NCBI RefSeq assembly: GCF_003369915.1 | Contig: NC_046677.1 | Location: forward strand, 12,586,001 to 12,650,000 | Direction: 5' to 3' | Length of the DNA: 64,000 nt | Origin: Drosophila miranda | Taxonomy: Eukaryota > Arthropoda > Insecta > Diptera > Drosophilidae | Shown: in pieces, positions 31,046 through 43,760 of the stretch | Layout of the letters: each line of letters starts with the position of its first letter | Numbering within the stretch: position 1 is the first letter of the stretch | Translations under genes and position numbers: made by a program | The notes under the pieces: model-generated | The model's database searches: none | What the model was told of the DNA's origin: nothing | The model's input: the letters and a program-made list of their open reading frames with translations, nothing else

Positions 31046-32371
31046 CTTCTATGGGGTTCGTGTTCGGTGTTGGGTTTGCTTTTATTTTCCTCAGCTTGTT
31101 GTTGTTTTTTATAATTTTTGTAGGTATGGTTTCTTATTTTATATTTTTTATAGGCGGCTTTTGTTTACTTTTTTATGCAAATCTAAAAAAATGTTGTCGC
31201 TGCCGTTGTGCTAGTATGTACATATGTATGTATAAGCTCTGGGTGCTGTGCTGCCGTCGCCTGTTGTTGTTTTTGTTGTTGTTGTTGTTGTTGTCACTGA
31301 AACACCGAATTAACACATTCTTGAGGCACTGACGCAGAGACGAAAGCTTGTAAAGATGCGGTTGACCTTCGGGACGCACAAACATGCATAAAGTTGTTGG
31401 AGTATGCATGTATGGAATGGTGGTTGTACTTATACTCGTATCTCTTCTGTACACGGGTACATTTACTCGCAAGATGTTTAAATTCGATTCGATTTGCAAT
31501 TGCCTGGGCCGTGCCTCGCCTCGCCCCGCCTCGGTGACGCTTCTGCGACCCGTTGCAATCGGATTTGGATTTGGCCCGTCTCAAATCGCTGCCTTCTACT
31601 GCTGTCCCTGCTTTGGGCTCTGGGCGATGGGCTCGTGTGTGTGTGTGTGTGTGTGGGTGAGCAATTATGCGACTCTTCTCTCGGCCGCTTTCTTTCCACT
31701 TTATGCTCTCCGGTACGGCACTCGCACAGAATTTCAAACACGAAGACACTCACTGCGAAAAGGCCATTAAAGCGGCCCGAACGCGACTTCAGACTCCTAA
31801 TAAAAAAATACAGAAATAACAAAGAAACAACAAAATAACCGAAACGTCTTCGCGCTTTGCCGGCTGTTGACAGACTTGGCTTGAACGGGCGCCGCGGATA
31901 CGTTTGGTAAGAAATAACTTAACGCCTTTTTGGATGCCAGATGTTGCCAGACCATTCAAACAGTTATCCCCTGGAGGGGAGTGCATATGGTACTCTTTCA
32001 TTTCGTCTATGAAACCAATAGTAAACACGAGTCTCTAAGAGTTTTCCATCACAAGGCGTGATGCTTTGACCTTTCAGTTTTTTTCGACGAGTGGTAATAC
32101 ATCTTTAAGGCATCTTCCATATGTTTGTTGCACAATTAACCTTTTGAACACGCCACCACACAGACTTTGGCTTCTTTGAAAACGTTGAAATACCAACGAG
32201 GAAGCTTCATACTGACCAAAAGTTATGATTTCTTAGGGCCACGAAATGTTGGTGTTGACAAATCAAACCAGTGTTGGTTAATCATATTTAATGGAATATC
32301 TACAGAACTAGATGGATTAGATGGAACACAATGAAGCAGTATACAAGCACCGCATAGCAGAGCAGCAGAAC
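31046..32371. other. Spacer upstream of the minus-strand GT31 gene, past Cpr23B 3' end
   Basis: No protein gene supported. Simple repeats include (TTG)n at about 31264-31294 and (GT)n at 31636-31656. The first part presumably holds the leader of the minus-strand GT31 gene, and the last part the 3' UTR of the cuticle gene. Confidence 0.5.
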
Positions 32372-33210
32372 TCAGGCGTAGGGACCACCAGAAGCGTCCA
32401 GGCCACGAGGGGCATTGTCATAGCTATCGTGGGAGAACGCACCAGATCCAGATCCAGATCCCTCAGATCCCTCAGATTCCACAGAGGAAGCTCCCGACGA
32501 CCGCGTGATGTCTACTGTTTGCAGCTTGGAGCGCTCGTCCAAGGCAATGTCCGGTACCACTGAAGGGGCCACCGCAACAGCCACGGTCTTGAGGGCATAT
32601 GGTACTCGATTCACAACTGCGTTGAAGCCATGGACATCATCGGCCGTGTAGGTGACGGTGCGCTTGTAGCCATCGGGATCGATCAGGCTGTAGAATCCGC
32701 GCACCACATAGCCGTCGCGGGTCTCGCTGTGCTCCTTGATGTCGCCGGTGCTGTCGTCATTTACGGCGTAGTTGAAGCTGTAGCTAGCGGGCGGGAAGTT
32801 CTCCGGCTCCTGGTGTTGGCGCAGGACGGGCAGTGGCGAAGGCAAGAGGGCTGCCGATGCAGATGCGGCATTGGCTGCACTTTGCAGCAGATTCGAGGCA
32901 TGCTCACTGGCCGAACTGCTTCCGCCGGCTGCAAATTGGTTTGTCCGAGGCGACACATAGTCGTAACCGTCCGGAGTGGCCTGGGAGTTCAGCGCATTGT
33001 TGCTGGGCGTGTGGTAGTCGCTGAGGAAGTCCTCCCCAGAGCTGGGGGAGCTCTGCTCCAGGGTGTTCACGGCAGTGGCTGCCTTCTCGTTATAGTTGTA
33101 CTCCGCTTGGGCAACAACGGCCAGCGACAGCAGGACGAAGAACTGCAAATGGTATTGTGTCAGTTGGTAGCCTATGCAAAGCCTATGTCCCGACTCACCT
33201 TTGCTGCCAT
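32372..33210 (-). CDS. Cpr23B: Cuticular protein with RR-2 chitin-binding domain
   Basis: Minus-strand gene with exon 1 at 33210-33199 (MAAK, before GTGAGT) and exon 2 at 33142-32372, phase 0, giving 260 residues. The tiny first exon plus a signal peptide that continues in exon 2 ([13 protein letters not shown]) is the classic arthropod cuticle-gene layout. A low-complexity Ser/Ala/Asn linker leads to an extended Rebers-Riddiford domain at about residues 125-190, with [20 protein letters not shown], GYYxL-like [15 protein letters not shown] and [12 protein letters not shown], the RR-2 form that binds chitin. The C-terminus is Ser/Gly-rich. The product would be secreted by epidermis into cuticle. 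The symbol is assigned from domain type and synteny with Duox and the GT31 genes in 23B. A TATAAAA box lies upstream on the same strand. Confidence 0.88.
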
Positions 33211-33310
33211 CTCGATTGCTTAGATTTTCCTTCCGTTGGTCTGCGTCTGGTCTGTGTCTGCCTCCACAAATTGTCAGCTAACTGTTGTCATAATTGAGGC
33301 GACTCGTAGT

Positions 33311-33317
33311 TTTTATA
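33311..33317 (-). promoter_or_regulatory. TATA box of Cpr23B
   Basis: Read on the minus strand this is TATAAAA, about 100 bases before the start codon, with a likely transcription start some 30 bases downstream. A strong TATA box is usual for developmentally pulsed cuticle genes. Confidence 0.6.
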
Positions 33318-34029
33318 CCTCATCCCCTGAGACTAGTGTATTACCCAATGAGCGACGTTATACAATGTCATGCGCTTCAATTGATCGATTTCCCATTGTC
33401 CACAGCGATGCGATCAAAAAGTATATGTAACACTTTCATTTTTTTCATTTTGTGCCCGTTTTTCTGCTGCGTAAGTCTCGACCAAATTGAATTTGGCTTG
33501 ACAGATAACGTACATAGATGAGCAGAACTTGAGCAGAACCTGAACCTCTCTGCCAAGCGTCAGCGCGCAATGAGACGGAGGCGCCTCGCTGGCCCGATCG
33601 TTGCCCCATGGCTCCAACTTGAGTCCCACTGTCAGGTTTTCTACGCGTATATTTTTTCTAGTAATTTGAAATATGAATATACTCGATGTGTATTTTTGAA
33701 GTGCAACCACGACCTGCGGATGACTTTGACCTCTTTTTTTCGTCCATGGTACATTCAAAATAAAGAACAGATCTGCAGAAATTAAGAACAATTCAGAAAT
33801 GTATTTTTCTATGCGGAAGCGATTAGATTTTTATGAGAATGTGCTTAGATGCACGACCATCTCTACCTCTACTCTCCCACCAAATTAGAGAGTTGATTGT
33901 TTTGATAAGAAGACGATCAAAACCGGTTGCCGACTGCTGCTGTGCTGCCTTTGCTGATAGACTTGGCTAAAATCAGCAGCGAAGACAATCGGGAACCAGA
34001 CGCGGCACAGAACACACCTCACACGCAGA
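33318..34029. other. Divergent spacer between Cpr23B and a GT31 gene
   Basis: Holds the upstream region of the cuticle gene (-) and the leader of the GT31 gene (+). No further gene recognised. Confidence 0.5.
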
Positions 34030-37000
34030 ATGACAGCCAAAATCAAGCTGCGGTCGCAGCTGCATCTCATGACTGGCTTCATGGCGGGATTTATCTTCGC
34101 CTTCGTGCTGCTCCTGTACGTCTACGATGTGAACCGTGCGTCACCGTGGTGCACCAGCTCCTCCCCCTCCACATTGCCGACGGCCACAACAGCACCCCTG
34201 GCAAGGTTTAAGGAGGCGCCGGCCGCAAGGATTCTCTGCATGGTGCTCACCTGTCCAGAGAATGTGCAGAGTTTGGCGCGCCATGTCCATGCCACTTGGG
34301 GCAAGCGATGCAGCCGCCTGGTGTTCGTCAGCAGTGAGAGCTACGAGCCGCTAGGAGTCGTCCAGGTTGTGGATCCCAGCGGTGGCGGCTATGAGGATCT
34401 GTGGAACAAGACACGCGAGGGTTTCCGCCATATCTGGCAGGAGTACGGACAGGACTTCGATTGGTATCTGAAGGCAGACGATGATACGTGAGTGGAATGA
34501 GAATTACTGTGCCTGAGCCTCCTTAGTTACTCCACCTCTCCTCCCTCCACAGCTATGTCATCATGGAGAACATGCAGTACCTGCTCTCCGCCTATGACCC
34601 GTCAACGCCTGTGTATTTGGGCTACAAGATGACCCGCTATAATGTGGTAAGTGATCGACATTATCTTCATCATCGATTAACTCTCTATCTTCCATGCTGG
34701 TCACCCGTTTCTTCACGCCACTCGCAAAAATCTGAATTGCAAATTTTTGAAATTGAGATTTGATTCTCGGTTTTTGGTTTTCGGGACTAATTGAATTATG
34801 TCTTCGGAAATATGTGGGTATGCTTCAGGCGAAAACAGTTTGTATATGTCACATTAAAGTGTCGCCAAACGCTTGTATTGATACTCTAGCTGGAGACCAT
34901 CGGACTTCTCGTCTAAGCTGCCTTTAAAGATTATCTTTAGAACTGATTTAATTGTGGCGCGAATAAGCCGAAATTTGTCTAGGGTGTTCCAGCGTCGTTT
35001 CGGATTTTCTGTTCTGACGGAACTTTCTTATAGCCGTATACCTCAGAGATGTTTTGGGATAGCGAAATGTGCTAATCGCTTAAAGTTCAATGCCAGAAAA
35101 ACCGGTCCGCTTTGGTGTGTGTAATTCCTCAATAATTAATATCGATTTATTTTGCATTGTTCGATCTATGGATCTATTCTTGGGCAAATGACACAATCCC
35201 ACAAGGTTGATTCGGCTGCTGCAAATCATTTATGATCTGGCTGCTTGTCTTGCGTTTTCCGTATTCATAGATCCATCGGACATATCGACAATAAGAAATT
35301 AAATTCGCATTAGGAGCCCCAACAGGCTGCAACCGGCGCCGCCTGGTGCCACTCCAAGTGCGGTCATCGGGGCCGCCTGTCACGCATCGCATCTTTCACA
35401 GCCCCGCCTCATTGTCTTGGGTCCATCTGAAGATCTTGACTGTAGCCAAAGACTTACCTTGCCTTTTGACATTTTCAAGCGTTGTGCAAGCATTTGACTG
35501 GTCAGACAAAGTGTAAACATTATGACCGCATATAGTATATGGATGTATGGTTGTATGGCTGTACGGTAGAGGGATCACAGCTGTTAGCCTCCAGGCAAGC
35601 CCCAATACGAGTATCATAATTGAGGCATTAAAATACTGGTATTCCCTTTGTTTTTTCCGTTTCTGTTTCTCGCACATTTATCACATGATTATTTCCCAAA
35701 ATGCAGCATAAGCGCTCTAATGATTCTTGATTGATTGTTATAATCATTTGCTTGACTTCTTTGTTTTGTCTTATAAATCTTTTGTTTTAGGATTCGTGAG
35801 ATCTCTGGCGCTTATGTCAATTAGCATATTTTAATAAATCTTTAATGAATCTTTTATACATAAAAATATTGGGTTTATTATGATCTGATCGGATTTTAGT
35901 TAGCTTACTCCGAACTGCAAAGTTACCCAGAGGGTTAAAGTGCCTTCCTCTATTCGAAAATCTCTCAATCGGCTAGCTGTGTCGTATTTGATGCCCTCCC
36001 CATATTTCCAAAGCGCATCATCATTAGGGCTCATTGATTCGTCCGTCATGTTTTCTCCAACCCATCCAAAATGTAATTCATCATCATTGCAGCTTAATTA
36101 ACTGACCTGATCTGAGCAAAGGTGACAATTGATTAAATTCAATACATCATTTCCATTAATTTGTAAGCCCTGCTTGTTCACATTTGAATTTGATTCGTAT
36201 TTTGACACTTCAGACCAGCGGAGCGACCTCCAGTGGAGGATTAGCAGCGTAATGCTTGATGTAGTGGCTATGCCTAAAGCCTAACACCGTTACTAACCGC
36301 GGGCGGCACTTTTTTGTTGGGTCTTTGATGTATGTAAATATTCATGTCTGAAGGTTGAAGGTTTCTGGTGGGATGGTACAGGTGCCCGTTCGCTAAATAA
36401 ATGCGGTGCGTGTGGAATATTAATTATAGAATATTAATTATGGAATGTAACATGTGAAGGTGGAACATCATCCACGGCTCCGCTAATGTCTCCGCTTGTC
36501 TTTCCCAATCAGAGCTACATGTCTGGCGGCGCCTCCTATGTCCTGAGCCGCGAGACCCTGCATCGTTTCATGACCCAAGCCTATGAATCTGAAGTGGTTT
36601 GTCCGCAGCCCAAGAGAATGGGCATTGAGGACTTCTACATGGGCATCTGTCTGCAGAATGTGGGCGTTCATTTGGTGGACTCTGCACAGGCGCTGGGAGG
36701 GGACGACGCAAAGCACAAATTCATGCCATTGGATCTGGAGAGCTATATGTCCGACTCTAACGCTACTACCCCGGACTGGTTGCGGCTGATGAGTGTGTCC
36801 GAGGTCGAAACTGTGAGTCTGATCATCCCCTTGCTGCAATCAAATTTCAATCAATGCTTGAAATCATCGTTCCGGTTAGGGATTCAATTGCTGCTCCAAT
36901 TATTCGGTGGCCTTTCATTATGCCAGCCCCGAACGGATGTACCTCTATGAGTTTTTGCTTTATCATCTACGAGTTTTTGGACGCCGCGAACCCTCAGAGC

Positions 37001-37113
37001 ATCACACCAGACACCACTTGACCGCAACGGATTTGATGAGGAGATTTCCACTGGAGGACAATTCGTTCATAAAAGATTTACAAAAAATGTCAGAGAAGCC
37101 AGATAATTTCTAA
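34030..37113 (+). CDS. Core-1-type galactosyltransferase (GT31)
   Basis: Four exons, 34030-34487, 34553-34646, 36513-36812 and 36880-37113, in frame with GT/AG sites, giving 361 residues. A signal anchor lies at about residues 14-33 (MTGFMAGFIFAFVLLLYVY). Motifs: CMVLTCPENVQ, HATWGKRCS, KADDDTY (DDD at 150-152, Thr codon split by a phase-2 intron), YMSGGASYVLSRETL, IEDFYMGICL and FNCCSNYSVAFHY. GDSRD is replaced by a VDSAQ-like stretch, so it has diverged outside the metal site. The second intron is 1866 nt, unusually long for this cluster; nothing coding was found in it. A Golgi galactosyltransferase of O-glycans is expected; the acceptor may differ from the other members. Confidence 0.88.
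34647..36512 (+). other. Long second intron of the GT31 gene
   Basis: Runs from GTAAGT to a pyrimidine-rich acceptor TTTCCCAATCAG. AT-rich, with no coding region or recognisable repeat. Confidence 0.6.
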
Positions 37114-40100
37114 ATTCTACTTATAAGACTCCCGCCTTCTTCATGTGATTCTAATATTAATAAATTAGGCATAAGAAACTTTAGCTATATTGAGGTTTAC
37201 GCGTGTCCTTAGCAATAAACGATATTTAGCTTGGTTAGCTTGATTCTGGCCTATGTATCTTTGGATATTACCTGCAGGATCATTATAATTCAGACAAACT
37301 GCTGGAAATCGAAGAAAAATTAGAAGGGAGACTCCTAAAATAATTATACCCAGTACATACCATGTACTCTCCCCAGTTAGCCTTGCCATTGCCGGAGCAA
37401 ACAGCATTCTGTAGATCACTTGCCCAACAGAGACTTAACAGACCATCCAGCGGATCGCTGAGATCTATGTTAGATGCATGTTAACATTCACAATTAAAAT
37501 ACCAGCGCAAAAGTATGCAACAAAAATGTGTGAATTTGCTGAGGCTAAAATAAAATATAAAATATACCTTATAATAATAATAAATAATAATATAGATTTA
37601 TAATATTTAGAAAAAATCCGTCGAGAACAGTTATTCCGGGGAAAATCAGGACTAAGAACAATTACAATTACGATGACAAGGAATTTCCCTCGTTCCCTTG
37701 TTCATTCGGTCATATTCGTGATTTAATTTTCAAACAATGATCTTATTCAAATTCAAGTTTCGTTTATCGCTGAAGAATTAAAATTATTGGCAGCAACTTC
37801 TGAAATATCAAGGGTTCAATTTTTAAAGCTGTTGCACTCATATGCAGAATTCAGGTAATATTCATAGCCACGGTATTGAAGGCAGCGTTTGTTGCAGGTA
37901 TTTCCAACCAGTATTTACAGTAATAGGACTAGTTAAGAGTAAACCTCATTCCCACGCACTCATTGCTGGCGATCTTCTCTTCTTCCAATCACGCGTCTAC
38001 ACTAAATGTCACTTTCCGCATTTGAACTTAAGTAAATACCATATAACATATTTACGAGTATGGCATAATACACTCTCGTGAGGTTCGACCAATTTAGTTA
38101 ATTTGAAGCCATTGCACAAATAGAAAAAAACGCGAAGCGTTGTAATGTAATTTAGTTCAGAAACAAGAATAAAGAGTTTGCCAATTATTTTGATTTGAAT
38201 TTTTCATTTTTTCCAAAGTTTAAATTCGGTCTATATGTATTTATTTTAGTAAGCTCCAAGAAAGCGTACTGATGGCTTGGCTGGAAAATCTCATTACATG
38301 TTTTTGTTGGATTATTTTTTGTAATATTCCGCAAATGGTATAAAGTAGACGCCTGCCTGTAATATATATATATATATATGTATATATATATTTTTAAATT
38401 TATTACAGTGACCTTGCAATTTTTGCAAGTATTTAATTAACGCTTTGCGCGAAGCTACCAATAAGCCAAGTGGCAACAAAGCAGGGGGAATGGCAGCAAG
38501 CTACTGGCTGAAAGCCAATGAATCATTCTGGGAAATCCTTCACTTGAGGCATTCTTGCATGAAGGGCCTGCCCGACAGAGCTAGTGGACTGGACTGAATT
38601 GTTTTCATTACCAAAGTCAATGCCTGTGTCTCACCTTACTTTAATGCTGTTTTAGCTTGCAGTTTGCTGTGGTGTGCTGTGCTGTTGCCAGGCCGCAGTT
38701 AATTAAATCCAAAATCACGTACGCATGCGCAGTGTGTGCCAGTTGGCATTTCGTCTCTCATGGAGCCCGCGGCTGGTGTATGCCTTTGGAGATTGAGATG
38801 TTTTCAGAAGCCGGCTGGATACGAGTATACAAAACTTATTATGATAAAATTGCATTGGAAAGATCTTAGATTGAGAGTCGATTGGATTTATTTGCAAAAG
38901 ATCCCTCATTGAAGGGGCCATTAATATCAGTTGTAAGTGAAAGGGAGCTACAGCATTACCTTTTTTGTTTGTTTTTCGCACTAAGTAATACACTGTATTG
39001 TATCATTGCCCGGCTTAAAATATAGTTAGGCATGAGCTCAGTGTGTTAATCGGATAATACAAGCAATTGAACATAAAAGCACAGCTCATGTATTTATTGA
39101 GGAAGCGAATTCCCCGACACTTGTTCAAACAGGGCGCTTAGCTGTTTGTGGGAGTGGGCCACAAGTGCACCTTGGCATTGCACTTCGGGTTGGTTGTGGT
39201 TTTGGCTTTGGTTTTTGGGCTGGGAGCGTACATTTCGACCTCATTTGAGCTGAGAGATGGAATCATTCATTAAATACTTATGGCTTAAATGGTTATGGGA
39301 AACTTAGCTAAGCTTCTGCCCACACGCTTTCGGTGTATGATTTATGGCCATTTGTCTAGAATGAGAAAAACTACAAATAATTATATGGAATAAAATGCAT
39401 CTACTCTTCTCGACAGAGAGAGAGAGAGAGAGAGCTCTTGGAAGAAAAGAACTGAGCGATGGCATTGAATTTACACGGAAATGTTACGGAATTCTCGACC
39501 ATAGGAGTTGATTATTTTATTATTATTTTTTATTTAGAACAAACTTGAGCTTGAATGTTTTTAATCGTTTTCCATTCAACCAATTCTGCTGTCAAGTGCT
39601 ACTTCAAACTTCTAAAGTTCACGTTGAAAATTGGACCCTTAATTCGGTGTGTTTTTTAATTTACTCGGCACGATTCGATAGCATCGAATCAAAGAATCCA
39701 ATTAGCTGGAAATACCACTTCATTTATGAGCTTCCAACTCCACGCTGAAACTATTTGCTAACAAGCTAAGCCAACAGAACTGCCAATTGGAGCTACCTGT
39801 AAGTTAGTTTAGTTTAGTTAAGCTTACTTATTTGCCCAATTCAAGCTCAATGTTTCTCCATTCCAAAACGGCCGTCACACCGTGCGTATGCGTAATGCAT
39901 TTTAGCACCGACTGCGGGCTGCTGTCTTTTTCTGAGTTGTCTATTTCAATGGCGCGTGTTCCATTTTGTGGGCCGACACAAGCTCTACGAGTGGTTTGGT
40001 TCGGTTCGGCTACGCAGTGGATGTTGTTGCTCTTGTTATTGTCACCTGTCGGATTATTATTATATTTTATTTTATTATACTTTGTTTCTGTTGCTATTTT

Positions 40101-43100
40101 TTCTTCGAATTGTGCGTTGTCGCCGTCGAGTAGCACTCCGCGACCTTCAATCGCTCGATCCAGATTTGCAAGCCATTACATTTGATATTATTTGATATTT
40201 TTTTCGAACTGAAATTGTATCGTAGCCCAAGCCATAAAAAATCAATTACTCAGCTATGCGTAGCCGTGCCTCACTCAAAAATTGTTTGTTGGATTCGTTT
40301 CTTTTTTTTTGTTTTTCTGTTTGTCAGTTTTTGTAGTGAAAGTTGTTAGACAATTTAGTTTTCATTTTTTTTTCCTGCTGCTGAGGAAGATAAATTAATT
40401 ATTAATACGGCTCAAATATTTGCAGTTAATTTCAGATAAATTCAGAAATTATTTCTTATTTATACCCACTTGTACATTTATACCCTTCACTTTTTGCTGC
40501 CAAAGGAATGTGATATATTTTTTTTTATTTTTCTTCTACTTTTCGTGTTCTGTGTGCGTACAGATTGTTGTGGTGCTACTGCTCGAGAGCTCGCTTCGAA
40601 CACGTAATTGGTGTTCGCACCGAAAGTGTTTGGGGCTTGGTAGTGACAAGAAATATCCAAGAGTCCAAGAGCACTTGATGTTTCGGGACTGAACTCAATT
40701 AAAGCTGGAATACGAAATTAGAATCTATTTTTGTCTATCAAGTGCCTGAAGACTACACAGGGAATATAGTAATAATTTCCATATAATTTCCCTGTTTTCT
40801 CACTTTAAGCTCTGCCGTAAGGAGTCAGTAAGTCCATCATTTAGTCGGATACAAAGATTTATAGTACATTTATGGAGATTATCTCTGCTATATATTCCAA
40901 AGTATTCCATGCTAACTGCTATGAGCTCAACTGAGAATTCCATAAACAGCCCACAGCTGCAGATACTAATCGAGTTTACTTAGTCAACTGCGAAATGTTC
41001 GAGTAGAAGGCCCCTAAAAATATGTATTTACAAGTTGCCTCAATGCACGCACAGATAAATCAAGAATCTAGAATCAAGAATCGACGACAATCGGCCGCAT
41101 ATAAAAATTAATTAATTTAATTACTTATCTAACTGAATTGCTTTGCAGTGCTGAGTGCTGACTTCTGAGTGCTGAGCGATAAACTTCAACATACATATGT
41201 ATGTGTGCTTTCAATAATGTTTTTTACTTTAACTTTTTTCTAATGACAATTGAGCATGAAATGCTAACAGTCGAAATAGTTTTTTTGTTCTCTTCTGCCA
41301 TTTTGTAATTCATTCGAAGTGCACTTCAAAGTGAGGAATATTTCTTCTTTTTGTTGTTTTTTTGTTTCTGTTTGGATGCGTGTTAAACTTTTGCTGCTAA
41401 CGTTCTGCCAGATTGATAAATATTTATAGATGCGCCCGTTCTGTTGCTGGCTGACTGCACTTGTTAGCCCGGCTCGGATCGAAGATAAATAAGAATTTTA
41501 ATTGATTTTAATGTGCACAGCTGCACTGTGGAGAGGCAGCAGCACATGACGACAGCTGACTACTGACTGCTGACTGACACCCGAGCAGAGATCGAAGAGG
41601 CTGGCACGGAGGCCAGAAGGAGCAGCGACACAAAACACAAAGTAAGCTGTTGACATACTCAGAAGAAAATTGACATAACATATTGTCTCCGTACAATGGC
41701 TAAGTATTCCACAGATAAATCATTGGATGATTGTGTGGTTGGGCCACTTGACCTTTGGTCTTTTACATGGCACGTGCAATGGTTACTAAAATCAATAAAT
41801 TATATAATTTACCTCTTCTGAATGCTCTTTTGAAAAAAGATTGTACATTTAAAAACACGTATTCCCAGTAGAAACTTTTCTATTCAGCTTGAATAGGAAG
41901 ATTGATTTATTATTTAAATTTAAAATTCGGAAAATACATATAATTATACAGCTTTGCTAAAACTTGGTTCTATGATCTCGGAAGTACAATACTCACTTTT
42001 CTAGACCCAAATTAAGACTCTATAAAAAGGCAGTTCGGTTCCACTTCATAAAGAACAAATACTCATCAAATTTGATGCTACTCCAATTAGTATGCAAATT
42101 TCGTGTAATCAAACAGAGTTAAGTAATACTCGCTGCTGCCTCAAGACGATGTTGTCTAGGCATAAATTCTCAAGAAAAATCCATAAACATCTCATAAACG
42201 CAAATAGGAACTCCCCTCTCCATGGGGGCCGGTTTTTACCACTCAATTAACCGAAAGAGCGAAGAGACAAAGAGACAGAGAGACAAAGAAAGAGCGGTAT
42301 TCAAGTAAGAGGTTGGAGTTGTAACTCCTCTCTTAGCAGACAGTTCAAAGATATTGCTATTGCTGTTGCTCGCTCGCTCTCCACGAGTACGATTATATCG
42401 CTCGGAGTCTTTTGCACTGCATCCGTAAGACTGGGAAATGCCCATGAACTCCCCAGGGAAATAGCGCCGGAGAGAAAGGGAGATAAACACACAATTGACA
42501 TGAGAATGATTAATACGACACGTCGTCATGTCAAATATGACGGAACTCATTTAGAGACGGACCTGGCTGGGCTCGGGTCGGATCGGATCGGATCCGAAAA
42601 GGCAAATCCGGCACAAAAACGAAATGGAGCATATACATATGTAGTACCAGTAGTTCGGGAGCGGATCGCATCCCACAAAGAGCGGTGGAGCGAGAGCGCA
42701 TGAGTGCGAGCACAAGCGATTGTTGCGACCGGTTTGGCTGGGAACTGAACAGAGCTCCCTCCATGTGGAAGGTCCCCACACAGTTGGGTTCAGTATTCGA
42801 CGAAATCTTGGCCACTGCGGACGTACATATGTTGGAGCTCCCATCCCACGCTTCCTCTCTCGCTGTCGGTTCTCCTTCGTTTCGTGTGTGTGCTGTGCCG
42901 TGCCGTGCCGTGCTTTTGGTGAGAGATCCAGACCGAGACCGAGACCAAGACCAAGACCAAGACGAGAGTGAATGTGAAACGTGTCGCGCATGCGCCGTCG
43001 AAGCCCCGAGTTTCGTCTTCACCGTTATTATAGTTTCTGTGTGCTGTTGCGGTTTTTCTTGCTTAAATTTTTATCTCTATGCAAAGTGACAACCGGAGTT

Positions 43101-43689
43101 ATGCGAAGACGCTCGAAAATAGTTGGAATTACTCAAATTGTTTAAAATAGTGCAGAAAACCCGATAAACCCCGACACCCACCCAGCCTGTTGTCTTTACT
43201 CCCAGTTTCGTTGCTATTTTTGTGTGTCGTTTGTCGAACGCTTTGGACCTTCTGGTTTCTTCTTTTTTTCGGTGTTTGCTTCGCCATCTCTTTTGCTCGC
43301 ATGCACAACCGCCGTCGATTCGGCTTCTTTTTCTCTCACTCTCTGCGGGTCCCCTTTCGGTGATCGGCTCTTCTTTGTCCGATGCTTCATCGGTGTCTGG
43401 GCTTTGCTTGCGCCTTCGTTCATAAATTTAATTTATTTTCGTGTTTAATTTTAGTTTTTGTTGCTGCTGCTTCTTCTCCCACTGGGGCTCAGCCTCCCCT
43501 CCGACAACATCCAACAGCAAAATGATGGGTTTGCGCAATTTTAACAACTCTGAAAAAATAAACGAAAACACTTAAAGAAGCAGCAGGGGAAAATTAGTTA
43601 ACCAAACGGAAGTTTAAACGCCAAGTGCCAAAAGAAACATTGCTTTTAAAACACAACATTATAAAAGTATTCACTAATATTCGCATATT

Positions 43690-43760
43690 CGATCAGAGAC
43701 TACATACACAGACATACATACATATACATACATATACATACATATGTACATATGTAGTAT
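43690..43760. repeat. (ACATAT)n microsatellite
   Basis: Alternating ACATAC and ATATAC units. Similar short tracts are scattered through the window (for example 4840-4855, 11255-11280, 44740-44770, 60715-60745). Confidence 0.7.

Noticed and set aside
31264-31294. Regular TTG repeats considered as a CRISPR-like or structured array
   Set aside because: A plain trinucleotide microsatellite without spacers; CRISPR arrays do not occur in animals.
38080-38100. GGTTCGACC-like T-loop suggesting a tRNA
   Set aside because: No acceptor stem, anticodon arm or A/B box spacing around it.
42685-43089. 134-codon frame with a hydrophobic C-terminal stretch
   Set aside because: Composition reflects a GACCAA repeat and GC-rich DNA; no domain, no good start context, no splice support. 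Kept only as a possible leader region.
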